A DNA stretch of 46,875 nucleotides from Candidatus Aminicenantota bacterium. GTDB lineage: Bacteria; Acidobacteriota; Aminicenantia; Aminicenantales; Aminicenantaceae. Positions 35,541-43,267 of the stretch are shown piece after piece. The notes under the pieces are model-generated. The model was not told where the DNA came from. It did no database searches and was given only the letters and a program-made list of their open reading frames with translations. The stretch is from assembly GCA_011049545.1 (NCBI GenBank), contig DRHQ01000051.1, positions 1-46,875 on the forward strand, given 5' to 3'. The position numbers and the translations under genes were made by a program. Position 1 is the first letter of the stretch, and the number at the start of each line of letters is the position of its first letter.

Positions 35541-36233
35541 ATGAATAGAACAAGAGATTATCAAGGTCGCATATTTTCAGGATTATTGATTATCTTGATT
35601 GGAGTTTTGTTTTTGCTTGGCAATTTGGGCAAGTTGGATGCCGGAGAAGTCTTTTCTACCTACTGGCCTCTCATTCTCGTTTTTATCGGCTTATGGCACT
35701 TGATTGCGCATGGGTTTCGCAGCAGGGGCGTCGGGGCAATCCTTATTTTGATCGGCGGTTTTTTTATGCTTGTCAATCTGGATATTATTACAGGTAGAAT
35801 CTGGATATATCTCTGGCCCCTGCTGATCATAGCCGCGGGGCTGTGGATGATTCTCAAGCCAAGATTTAAGCCTCTTAAAGCAAAAGCTCCTGAGATAAAA
35901 GAGAAAGATTTAGATGTTTTTATAATTTTTTCGGGAATAAAGCGTCGTTTTAGCACACCTGAATTTCGAGGTGGCAAGGCAACAGCTCTTTTTGGCGGCA
36001 TCGATTTAGACTTTACTCAGGCAACTTTAGCGGATAATAAAGCTACTATTGAGTTAACCGCAATTTTTGGGGGAATTGAAGTTCTCGTTCCAAGCGATTG
36101 GGAGGTCGTAGTTGACAGCAGTGCAATTTTTGGAGCAGTTGAAGATAAGCATAAAGCAGCCCCCCCAGGAGAAGTGAAAACTACCCTCTTCATCAGAGCA
36201 ACTGCAATGTTTGGAGGAATCGAGATTAAATAA
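35541..36233 (+). CDS. LiaF-like membrane protein (LiaI/LiaF transmembrane region plus C-terminal domain)
   Basis: The 230-aa protein has four hydrophobic segments in the first 110 residues (about 12-27, 38-55, 60-77 and 88-104), as in the LiaI-LiaF-like transmembrane region. A C-terminal domain follows with repeated F-G-G/F-G-A turns (ALFGGID, AIFGGIE, AIFGAVE, AMFGGIE), as in the LiaF cell-wall-active antibiotic response domain. In Firmicutes, LiaF restrains the LiaRS two-component system; no LiaR or LiaS gene is next to it here. A general envelope-stress or membrane role is therefore inferred. Start supported by AAGGAGGGAGGAAGAAAA. Confidence 0.88.
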   Translation: MNRTRDYQGRIFSGLLIILIGVLFLLGNLGKLDAGEVFSTYWPLILVFIGLWHLIAHGFRSRGVGAILILIGGFFMLVNLDIITGRIWIYLWPLLIIAAGLWMILKPRFKPLKAKAPEIKEKDLDVFIIFSGIKRRFSTPEFRGGKATALFGGIDLDFTQATLADNKATIELTAIFGGIEVLVPSDWEVVVDSSAIFGAVEDKHKAAPPGEVKTTLFIRATAMFGGIEIK

Positions 36234-36394
36234 CACTCGTTTTGATGCCGTTTTTTTGAGTGCCCAGAACGAGAGATTTCCCCTCAAAATACAATCAGAA
36301 AGTTCATGCTAAACCTTTCAGGAAGTTGTTTGAAGAAGTTGGGCTGATGATAAAGACTGAGAAAAACTGAAGGAAAAATTATCTTTAAATATTT

Positions 36395-36790
36395 TTAATC
36401 TATTTTCTCCAACTCTACCGGACCAGAACTGCCATCATCTGATTCCCAGTTGCCACTCATCTTATTCTCTTCTACGGTCAAAGTTGCATATATCATTTGG
36501 TACTCGAATCCGTTAAAGATGGTGAAACTGAATGTTAAGGTGTTTTCTTTAAATTCGATATCCTTTAATTCCGCATCCTCAGCAAATCCTAATGAATCGG
36601 TAAATGTCCCACTGTATTCTCCATCAATTTTTTCCAGAACCAGGGTTATCTGATCCGGTTCCGGGGCGTCAGGAACTTCGGTTGTCCCTTCCCATGTTCC
36701 GCTAAGATCGACCTCTTGACAGAAAGATATTCCATAGGAAAGAATTAAAAAAAAGGCAATCATAGCTAAGAGTGAAGCTGTTCTTTTCAT
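36395..36790 (-). CDS. Small secreted beta-rich protein, unknown function
   Basis: The protein has 131 residues from ATG 36790, chosen because CAGGAGGAG lies just upstream; an in-frame extension to 36859 lacks such a site. The signal peptide (hydrophobic 5-22) ends near S-F-C-Q-E. The mature part begins D-L-S-G-T-W-E-G-T-T-E and is acidic, with alternating strands such as ITLVLEKIDGEYSGTF and TLTFSFTIF. This is typical of small lipocalin-like extracellular proteins found with S-G-x-W motifs. A second S-G-N-W near the end suggests an internal repeat of that motif. It stands alone. Confidence 0.8.
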   Translation of the reverse strand: MKRTASLLAMIAFFLILSYGISFCQEVDLSGTWEGTTEVPDAPEPDQITLVLEKIDGEYSGTFTDSLGFAEDAELKDIEFKENTLTFSFTIFNGFEYQMIYATLTVEENKMSGNWESDDGSSGPVELEKID

Positions 36791-36869
36791 CTTTTTCTCC
36801 TCCTGTTTGTTGATATTTATAATTATCACAAAAGATATAAATTTCCAAAGAAAATTCATTTATTAATAT

Positions 36870-37019
36870 AAACGCAATATATATTTTTACAATGTCATTG
36901 CGAGCCCTGAAGGGGCGTGGCAATCTCTTAAGATGAATTGACGAGATCGCACAGCCTGTTCCGAGCAAATCGAAGGAATCTTCTTCGCTCCTCTCGATGA
37001 CACTGAAATAATTGCGTTT
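36870..37019. mobile_element. MITE-like element of the GTCATTGCGAG type
   Basis: The 150-base unit is bounded by a perfect 9-base inverted repeat, AAACGCAAT (36870-36878) and ATTGCGTTT (37011-37019). Inside lie TGTCATTGCGAG and, on the far side, CTCTCGATGACA as an imperfect complement. Elements with GTCATTGCGAG...GGCAATCTC cores occur as dispersed non-autonomous repeats in many bacterial genomes. No coding frame is inside. Confidence 0.65.
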
Positions 37020-37066
37020 GTATAAAATACGTATTTCTTGTAGAAAAAGTTTCATTTTTCCTTAGT

Positions 37067-37307
37067 GTAGGAGTTTGATTCATCAAACCCACATTGTCTT
37101 ATTTGAATGAGCTTATTATTTTGAATAGGATTTTGTTGTAGGGGCTTGATTTACGAAACACGCACTTATGCTTATCCGTAAGAGATTGATTTATCTTCTG
37201 TAGGGGCTTGATTTATCAAGTCCACCTTTTTTTAGGAAATATAATTTATTAAATCTACATTATTTATATAATCAAAATTGTGGGTATGATGAATCAAACC
37301 CCAGTAG
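37067..37307. repeat. Cluster of short palindromic units (GTAGGGGCTTGAT type)
   Basis: Units of about 26 bases at 37067-37092, 37138-37163 and 37200-37226, and an inverted one at 37280-37307, share GTAGGGG-TTGAT and ATCAA-CCCAC arms that form hairpins. Degenerate units lie between them (near 37178 and 37235). A perfect unit is found at 45831-45857. Spacing is irregular. They probably are REP-type intergenic repeats. Confidence 0.7.
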
Positions 37308-37309
37308 TT

Positions 37310-37603
37310 TTATCGCGTTATTTTAAACTTTCTTATTAATTCAGTAGTCCATTCAGCTGGAGGACACGGATTACAACCAAGACATTGGTGTATTTTAACT
37401 TCTTTTCTTTTATTAAATGTCGAGATAATATCATTCAGCATTTCCTTGTATGCTGGAGCTTCAATCTTTGATAATTCCTCTTTCATGTAATACAGCAATG
37501 CAAAATAGCAATCACAGTTTAAACATTTTTTATATTCGTCGCTTCTTTTCAGCTCTAAGATTCTTTTATGGATATTTTCCAAAAATTTTTTTAAATCTGT
37601 CAT
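37310..37603 (-). CDS. Small Cys-rich helical protein, unknown function
   Basis: From the ATG at 37603 the protein has 97 residues; a TTG at 37657 would add 18. It is helical and charged, with C-L-N-C-D-C-Y (about 28-34) and C-L-G-C-N-P-C-P-P-A-E-W near residues 74-85. The two Cys clusters suggest a metal or Fe-S site. I do not recognise the family. It is divergent from the oxidoreductase operon that starts at 37788, so a redox-related role is possible but unproved. Confidence 0.65.
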   Translation of the reverse strand: MTDLKKFLENIHKRILELKRSDEYKKCLNCDCYFALLYYMKEELSKIEAPAYKEMLNDIISTFNKRKEVKIHQCLGCNPCPPAEWTTELIRKFKITR

Positions 37604-37708
37604 TTTTTTAAATATTATCTTTATCCATATTATCCATGATGCAAGAATTGCTTGCAATCATGTTTCACCTTCTTACATTAATAATATAGAAGTTCGAAGA
37701 GGTTATCC

Positions 37709-37737
37709 TTGAATTCAATTTTTCAAAGTGAAATAAT
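37709..37737 (+). promoter_or_regulatory. Possible promoter, TTGAAT-N17-AATAAT
   Basis: TTGAAT (37709-37714) and AATAAT (37732-37737) are 17 bases apart and lie 50 bases before the oxidoreductase operon. Confidence 0.4.
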
Positions 37738-37787
37738 AAAATTCCTTCTTGGAGGGGAAACAAATATAAGAAATAAAGGAGGATTTC

Positions 37788-39527
37788 ATGAACGCACTTC
37801 GAGCTCAAAAAAAAGATGAGGTTTCAGTTGTTCTTTGTGGAGAAGCAGGCCAGGGGATTCAAACTGTTGAACAGATTCTTGTTCGATACCTGAAGCTTTC
37901 TGGATTTCATGTGTTTGCAACCAAGGAATATATGTCCCGAGTTAGGGGCGGGAGCAATTCGACTCAAATACGCATTTCTTCAAAAAGAGCTTCTGCCTAC
38001 CTGGATAGGATAGATATCTTGATTCCGTTTCACCAAGGTGGGATTAAGCATGTTGAAAAAAGAATTACTCCTGAAACAATAATTCTCGGTGATAGGGAGG
38101 TCATCTCTAAGGATTCTCCTTTGGAAGTGAAAGAGTTTATAGATATTCCTTTCTCCAAAATTGCTTCTGATATTGGAGGAAGGATTTATGTGAACACAAT
38201 CGCCGCAGGAGTTGTCTTAGGAACAATTGGAGTTGAACAGCACTTTCTCACGAATTTTATAAGAGAGTTTTTTTCTAAGAAAAGCGAAGATGTAATTAAG
38301 AGGAATATCGACGCCATAAAAAAAGGCTACGAGGTTGGAACTCAGATACTTAATTCAGGGAAAATTGAATTTACCATCCGGAGCAGCCCGAGAATCAAAG
38401 ATGAAAATCTTTTAAACGGATCAGAGGCTGTGGGTTTGGGTGCATTGGCCGGAGGTTGTAAATTCCTCTCTTCCTATCCCATGTCTCCTTCTACAGGTGT
38501 CATGGTCTTTCTTTCTCAGCAGATGGAAGACTTCGATATAGTAGTGGAGCAAGCAGAGGATGAAATCAGCGCTATTAACATGGCCATCGGAGCTTCCTAC
38601 GGGGGAGCAAGGTCCATGGTTACAACTTCTGGAGGGGGCTTTGCTCTTATGATAGAAGGCGTAAGCCTGGCAGGGATGCTTGAGATTCCTGTTGTTATTC
38701 ATCTTAGCCAACGGCCCGGTCCAGCAACAGGCTTACCCACAAGGACAGAACAGGCTGATTTAGAGCTTGCCCTTTACTCGGGCCACGGAGAATTCCCGCG
38801 TATCATATTGGCGCCTGGAAACCTCAAGGATGCTTTCTTTCTCACTCAAAAGGCATTCAACCTGGCCGATAAGTACCAAATTCCGGTATTTGTTTTAACC
38901 GATCAATATCTAATAGATTCCCTCATGAATCTTCCTCTTCTCGATATTTCTGATACGAGAGATGAAAATCATGTAGTAAAAACACATAAAGGATATAAAA
39001 GGTATGAGCTGACTGAAGATGGAATATCTCCCCGGGGTATTCCTGGATTTGGCGAGGGCCTAGTGGGAGTGGATAGTGACGAACATGATGAAGAAGCACA
39101 CATCACCGAGGATCTAATTCTAAGAGAGAAAATGGTGGATAAAAGGCTTAAAAAGCTGGATTCGATAAAAAAAGAGATAGTTCCTCCTGAGCTCGTCGGT
39201 TCAAGCAATTACAGAGTTTTAATCACGGGTTGGGGTTCTACCTATAATGTTGTCAGGGAAGCGCTGCAAGAATTGGGAAGAGAAGATATCTCATTTCTGC
39301 ACTTCAAGCAGGTTTATCCTCTTTATGAAGGAACAAGGGACTATCTTCAGAAAGCACAGAAAAATATAATCATTGAAAACAATGCTACCTCGCAGTTCGG
39401 TAAATTGATTAAACTCTATACGGGAATGGATATCGAGGCAAAAATTCTTAAATATAACGGTTTAGCTTTTTCCGTAGAAGAAGTTGCAGCAGAAATTAAG
39501 AAAATATTAGGTAAGGAGAAAGTATAA
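37788..39527 (+). CDS. 2-oxoacid:ferredoxin oxidoreductase, fused gamma-alpha subunit
   Basis: The 579-aa cytoplasmic subunit belongs to an enzyme that oxidatively decarboxylates a 2-oxoacid to its acyl-CoA and reduces ferredoxin. The N-terminal 190 residues are the gamma domain ([24 protein letters not shown]). The alpha (pyrimidine-binding) domain follows with [40 protein letters not shown] and [17 protein letters not shown]. The C-terminal transketolase-C-like part includes [13 protein letters not shown]. The gamma-alpha fusion is typical of KorA-type 2-oxoglutarate or related oxidoreductases; the substrate cannot be fixed here. The stop codon overlaps the next start (TAATG). AAGGAGG precedes the ATG. 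Confidence 0.93.
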   Translation: MNALRAQKKDEVSVVLCGEAGQGIQTVEQILVRYLKLSGFHVFATKEYMSRVRGGSNSTQIRISSKRASAYLDRIDILIPFHQGGIKHVEKRITPETIILGDREVISKDSPLEVKEFIDIPFSKIASDIGGRIYVNTIAAGVVLGTIGVEQHFLTNFIREFFSKKSEDVIKRNIDAIKKGYEVGTQILNSGKIEFTIRSSPRIKDENLLNGSEAVGLGALAGGCKFLSSYPMSPSTGVMVFLSQQMEDFDIVVEQAEDEISAINMAIGASYGGARSMVTTSGGGFALMIEGVSLAGMLEIPVVIHLSQRPGPATGLPTRTEQADLELALYSGHGEFPRIILAPGNLKDAFFLTQKAFNLADKYQIPVFVLTDQYLIDSLMNLPLLDISDTRDENHVVKTHKGYKRYELTEDGISPRGIPGFGEGLVGVDSDEHDEEAHITEDLILREKMVDKRLKKLDSIKKEIVPPELVGSSNYRVLITGWGSTYNVVREALQELGREDISFLHFKQVYPLYEGTRDYLQKAQKNIIIENNATSQFGKLIKLYTGMDIEAKILKYNGLAFSVEEVAAEIKKILGKEKV

Positions 39528-40390
39528 TGGAAAGCCAAGTTTTTGAAATGGGCGATATTGATATTGCCTGGTGTCCTGGATGTGGAAATTTCAGTATTCT
39601 CAAGGTATTAAAGCAAGCGCTCTCCGAGCTTGGTATAAAACCAGAAAAACTTGTGCTTGTTTCAGGAATAGGGCAGGCTGCGAAGATTCCTCATTATTTC
39701 AGGACCAATTTCTTCAACGGCCTCCATGGGAGGGCAATACCTCCTGCAACAGCTATAAAAGTGGTGAATCCTGATCTCGCAGTAATTGCTGAGAGCGGTG
39801 ACGGAGATATGTATGGGGAAGGAGGAAATCATCTTATCAATGCGATCCGGAGGAATCCAGATATAACAAACATCGTGCACAACAACATGGTTTATGGTTT
39901 AACAAAGGGACAGGCATCGCCTACGAGTCAAATCGGGTTTAAAACCCCGGTTCAGGTGAAAGGCGTATTCCTGGAGCCTTTTAATCCGCTTGCTCTTGCT
40001 ATATCTTTAGATGCTTCCTTTGTAGCCAGGGCTTTTTCAGGCGACATCGAGCAGACAAAGGAAATACTCGAACAGGCTATTTCTCATAAAGGTTTTGCCC
40101 TTGTGGATATATTTCAGCCCTGTGTCACTTTCAACAAAGTGAACACTCACAAATGGTTTAAAGAGAATACCTATTATCTGGATAAATCTTACGATCCACT
40201 TAACCGGGTAGCTGCATTCCAAAAGGCCGTAGAGAGAGAAAAACTTCCGCTTGGAATTTTTTACAGGAATGACAAAAAATCGACTTTTGAAGAGAATGTG
40301 GGTGTTTATCGCCAGAATAAAGAGCCATTAGCGCTAAGAAAACTAGAGAGAAAGAATAAATTATCGGATTTAATAAAATCGAAAAGATAA
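39527..40390 (+). CDS. 2-oxoacid:ferredoxin oxidoreductase, beta subunit (TPP-binding)
   Basis: The 287-aa beta subunit binds thiamine diphosphate. Visible motifs are WCPGCGNFS near residues 15-23, [24 protein letters not shown] and the TPP/Mg motif [14 protein letters not shown] followed by [22 protein letters not shown] and a further Cys (QPCVTF) are likely Fe-S ligands, as in KorB-type proteins. There is no separate ferredoxin-like delta subunit. The ATG overlaps the stop of the upstream subunit, implying translational coupling. The enzyme would feed amino-acid-derived keto acids into acyl-CoA and reduced ferredoxin, which could also supply electrons for cobalamin reactivation. Confidence 0.93.
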   Translation: MESQVFEMGDIDIAWCPGCGNFSILKVLKQALSELGIKPEKLVLVSGIGQAAKIPHYFRTNFFNGLHGRAIPPATAIKVVNPDLAVIAESGDGDMYGEGGNHLINAIRRNPDITNIVHNNMVYGLTKGQASPTSQIGFKTPVQVKGVFLEPFNPLALAISLDASFVARAFSGDIEQTKEILEQAISHKGFALVDIFQPCVTFNKVNTHKWFKENTYYLDKSYDPLNRVAAFQKAVEREKLPLGIFYRNDKKSTFEENVGVYRQNKEPLALRKLERKNKLSDLIKSKR

Positions 40391-40408
40391 GAAGGAAGGT
40401 TAAATACT

Positions 40409-40876
40409 ATGAATGAAAAAAAAGTCATAAAAGTCGGAGCTAAAGCTCCTGATTTTTCTCTAAAGGACCAGCATAACAAGGAATTGCGTTTATCCGATTT
40501 TAAAGGTAAAAAGGTTCTCCTTTCTTTTCATCCCCTTGCCTGGACAAAGGTTTGTGCAAGGCAAATGCAGTCACTCGAAAAGAACAGAGCGGTTTTTGAT
40601 AGATTAAACACAGTTGCTCTGGGACTGAGTGTAGATACGGTGCCTTCAAAACATGCCTGGGCAAAAGAGCTGGGCATAAAGGAGACAAGGCTTCTTTCGG
40701 ATTTTTGGCCCCATGGAGAGGTCGCCATGCTTTACGGAATATTCAGGGTTGAGAATGGCATTTCAGAAAGAGCGAATATCATCGTTGATGAAGGACAGAA
40801 GGTCATATTCGTCAAGGTATACGATATTCCTCAACTTCCTGATATAGATGAAATAATTAATTTTTTAAAGAAATAA
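40409..40876 (+). CDS. 1-Cys peroxiredoxin (AhpC/TSA family)
   Basis: The 155-aa thioredoxin-fold protein reduces peroxides. The active-site block is P-L-A-W-T-K-V-C (Pro42, Thr46, peroxidatic Cys49). No other Cys is present, so it must be a 1-Cys type recycled by another thiol. Other blocks are GAKAPDFSLKD at the start and ANIIVDEGQKVIFVKVYD near the end. It lies 18 bases after the beta subunit and is surely co-transcribed with it, probably protecting the oxygen-sensitive oxidoreductase. AAGGAAGG lies upstream of the start. Confidence 0.88.
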   Translation: MNEKKVIKVGAKAPDFSLKDQHNKELRLSDFKGKKVLLSFHPLAWTKVCARQMQSLEKNRAVFDRLNTVALGLSVDTVPSKHAWAKELGIKETRLLSDFWPHGEVAMLYGIFRVENGISERANIIVDEGQKVIFVKVYDIPQLPDIDEIINFLKK

Positions 40877-40976
40877 AAGAAGTTCATTAAAATAAAATTC
40901 ACATTAAAAAGGTATTTTGAAATTCATGGATTTAACAGGGGATGGAATTGGATATCATCCGCGCTATAAACCAATG

Positions 40977-40993
40977 AAGAGCTTATCGCTCTT
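40977..40993 (+). terminator. Short hairpin AAGAGC-TTATC-GCTCTT after the operon
   Basis: A six-base perfect stem lies about 100 bases after the peroxiredoxin stop codon. No long T-run follows, so it would be a weak terminator at best. Confidence 0.3.
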
Positions 40994-41090
40994 TAGAACC
41001 TGTAAAGATAACCAAAGATCTGATAAGTAAAATTTGATAAAAAACAGGGATTTGCCCACCACATGCTTTTAGATATCCTCTTATTGACTC

Positions 41091-41987
41091 CTATTTTTCA
41101 TCGAATAAACCGAACTGGCCTTCTTTTATTTTTTTTTCCAATTCTTTAAGAACAGGATATTGCTCGACAAGAAGAGGGGGAATGTCCAGTTTTTCACCTG
41201 TAATCATGTTTTTGATCTGAAGAGCATTAGCTAATGCTTGTCCTCTATAATGGTTATTGGTGATGACAAAGACTTTGCTGCTTTGATTACCCAAATCTTT
41301 TATTCTTTCTATCCAATCTTGGAGTTCTTCTTTCGTGTACAGATAATTGTATCGTTCGTCCCGACCTGCATCTTGCTTAAACCAGTTCTTGTAATTTCGT
41401 CCATGCAGCCTGACATAGGAGAATTCGGAATTGGTGCTGACAGCGCCGGGTTTTATTGAATTTCGAAATATAGGCTGGTCGATATTACAGAAGCTTACAT
41501 TGTATTCAGAGAGAAGCTTATAGAAGCTATTACTATTCCAGGAGGAGTGCCTCACCTCTAGCGTCAGAGGATAGTCAGAGAAAAATTTGAATAGATTAAT
41601 CAAATATTCATTGTTTGAGATCGTGCTTGCAAAAGACCACGGAAATTGAATCAGGATGGAAGCCAACCTCTCGTTTGCCCTTAGAGGTTCGATTCCGAGC
41701 TTAAAATTATCCACATCTTTTTGGGTGAACCCCTTTCTCTTATGAGTGAAAATCTGGTGGAGTTTGACGGCAAACAGAAAATCAGGATAGTGTTCAACTT
41801 TTTTTATCCAGGAAAGAGAAATATGAAGCGCAGGCGGTCTATAAAATGTGCTGTTTATTTCAATAATATTTATATAATGGGCTAAGAATATAAGGGCGTG
41901 AAAACCTCGAACTTTCTTTTGTGGATAGACAATCCCTTCCCAGTCATTGTAGCTCCAACCAGCCGTGCCTATAAAATAATCTGCCAT
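41091..41987 (-). CDS. DUF72 family protein
   Basis: The 298-aa protein is a DUF72 (YecE-like) member with a TIM-barrel fold. Typical blocks are IGTAGWSYNDWEG at the start, INSTFYRPP (about 47-55), FAVKLHQIFTHKRKG, ILIQFPWSF and FSYVRLHGRNYKNWF with the D-x-x-Y-N-Y-L-Y segment downstream. GGAGG lies nine bases before the ATG. The biochemical function of this family is unsettled. It has no operon partner here. Confidence 0.9.
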   Translation of the reverse strand: MADYFIGTAGWSYNDWEGIVYPQKKVRGFHALIFLAHYINIIEINSTFYRPPALHISLSWIKKVEHYPDFLFAVKLHQIFTHKRKGFTQKDVDNFKLGIEPLRANERLASILIQFPWSFASTISNNEYLINLFKFFSDYPLTLEVRHSSWNSNSFYKLLSEYNVSFCNIDQPIFRNSIKPGAVSTNSEFSYVRLHGRNYKNWFKQDAGRDERYNYLYTKEELQDWIERIKDLGNQSSKVFVITNNHYRGQALANALQIKNMITGEKLDIPPLLVEQYPVLKELEKKIKEGQFGLFDEK

Positions 41988-42074
41988 GGGGTCAGGCCTC
42001 CAAAACTTCGATTATTCTCTTCTCCTTCTCTTCATTCCAAATTCTTATCTATGTTTTATTATCACAAAAAAAAA

Positions 42075-42154
42075 GGGGACAGGCTACTTTTTTCTTTAAG
42101 AAATGGGGCAGTCTCCACTCGTAGACAGAGCATCGGAAAAAGTAGCCTGTCCCC
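42075..42154. repeat. Perfect 18-base inverted repeat (GGGGACAGGCTACTTTTT), REP-like
   Basis: The left arm (42075-42092) and right arm (42137-42154, AAAAAGTAGCCTGTCCCC) are exact complements separated by 44 bases. Sequences with this core are known as dispersed REP-like repeats in bacterial genomes. It falls in the gap between divergent genes and is not within a coding sequence. No REP-associated transposase is seen. Confidence 0.75.
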
Positions 42155-42241
42155 AAAAACTGACTCCAAAAAAGAAGTTTTAAAGGCTTGTTCCCAAGCG
42201 AAGCGAAAAAAAGATTGCTCCTAAGATTATTTTTGATTATT

Positions 42242-43267
42242 ATGTTTAGGGAAAAAAAGAACAGACAAATGAGGAAAACCTTAATTCTTTGTTTATTATC
42301 TCTGCTCATTTTTCTTTGCTGTGAGAAAAAACAAGAAAGTCTTTATACGATTGGTATTTTTCAGTTCAACGATGCCCCAACACTCAATGAAGTTCGAGAA
42401 GGATTTATTCGTGCTTTAGAAGACAAAGGCTTAAGGGATAATGAGAATGTTCGACTGAAAATAAGGAACGGCTATGGGAATCTTGCAGAAGTCCAGAGAA
42501 TTGCCCAGGACTTTGTCGATGAGAACGTTAATATGATCGTCGCTCTTTCAACTCCGTGTCTCCAGGCTGCTCTGATTGCAACTCATGAAATTCCAATCAT
42601 ATTTTCTTCTGTTGCCAATCCCTTCCTGGCTGGCGCTGGCAAGTCTGCCCATGACCACCGGAGCAATGTTTCAGGAGTTTCCTCAAGAGGACCTATTGAA
42701 AAGAGTTTAGGTTTTATCAGGGAAATTTTGCCCAAAGCTAAAAGACTCGGAACTTTGTGGACACCAGCAGAGATCAATTCAGAATTTTATTTGGAGTTAG
42801 CAAAGAGAGGAGCAAGAGATCTGGGTTTTGAAATAGTGGACGTTCCTATCGCCAATAAAAACCAGGTCCTTCATTCCGCCCAACTCCTAATAAATAAAAA
42901 AATAGATGCTATTTATCAAATTTCAGATAACACAATAAACGCCTCTTTCGAAACCATAGGCAATGTGGCAGAGGAGAACTCAATTCCTCTTTTTGGCGGT
43001 TTTCTGCTCTCCACTCATCGTGGAGCTTGCGCAGCCCTGGGGTGGGATTTTTTCGAGATGGGTTATAAAGCGGGAGAAATCGCCTTTAGGGTTAAAGGCG
43101 GTGAGAGCCCTGCTAAGATTCCCATTCAATCCATGAGCAAAGTGAGGATGAATCTTAATCTTGACGCTGCAGCCAAGCAGGGGATTAAGTTTTCCGATGA
43201 GGTCTTAAGAAAAGCGGATGAAGTTGTCGGTGCTAAGGAAAAGTCGCAAAGTAATTCTGATTTTTGA
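42242..43267 (+). CDS. ABC-transporter substrate-binding protein (PF04392 type), lipoprotein
   Basis: The protein has 341 residues from ATG 42242; ATG 42269 is an alternative, and neither has a clear Shine-Dalgarno sequence. The signal peptide (LILCLLSLLIFLCC) ends in a Cys pair before E-K-K, so lipidation is likely. The fold is that of the ABC_sub_bind/TrpX group: G-I-F-Q-F-N-D-A-P, DENVNMIVALSTPCLQAA, IIFSSVANPFLAGA, LGTLWTPAEINSEFY and the final ALGWDFFEMGYKAGEIAFRVKGG. No permease or ATPase gene is adjacent. The stop codon overlaps the start of the penicillin-acylase-type gene by one base. Confidence 0.87.
   Translation: MFREKKNRQMRKTLILCLLSLLIFLCCEKKQESLYTIGIFQFNDAPTLNEVREGFIRALEDKGLRDNENVRLKIRNGYGNLAEVQRIAQDFVDENVNMIVALSTPCLQAALIATHEIPIIFSSVANPFLAGAGKSAHDHRSNVSGVSSRGPIEKSLGFIREILPKAKRLGTLWTPAEINSEFYLELAKRGARDLGFEIVDVPIANKNQVLHSAQLLINKKIDAIYQISDNTINASFETIGNVAEENSIPLFGGFLLSTHRGACAALGWDFFEMGYKAGEIAFRVKGGESPAKIPIQSMSKVRMNLNLDAAAKQGIKFSDEVLRKADEVVGAKEKSQSNSDF

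Noticed and set aside
37067-37307. Possible CRISPR array
   Set aside because: Units are palindromic, occur in both orientations, vary in length and spacing, and no cas gene is near.
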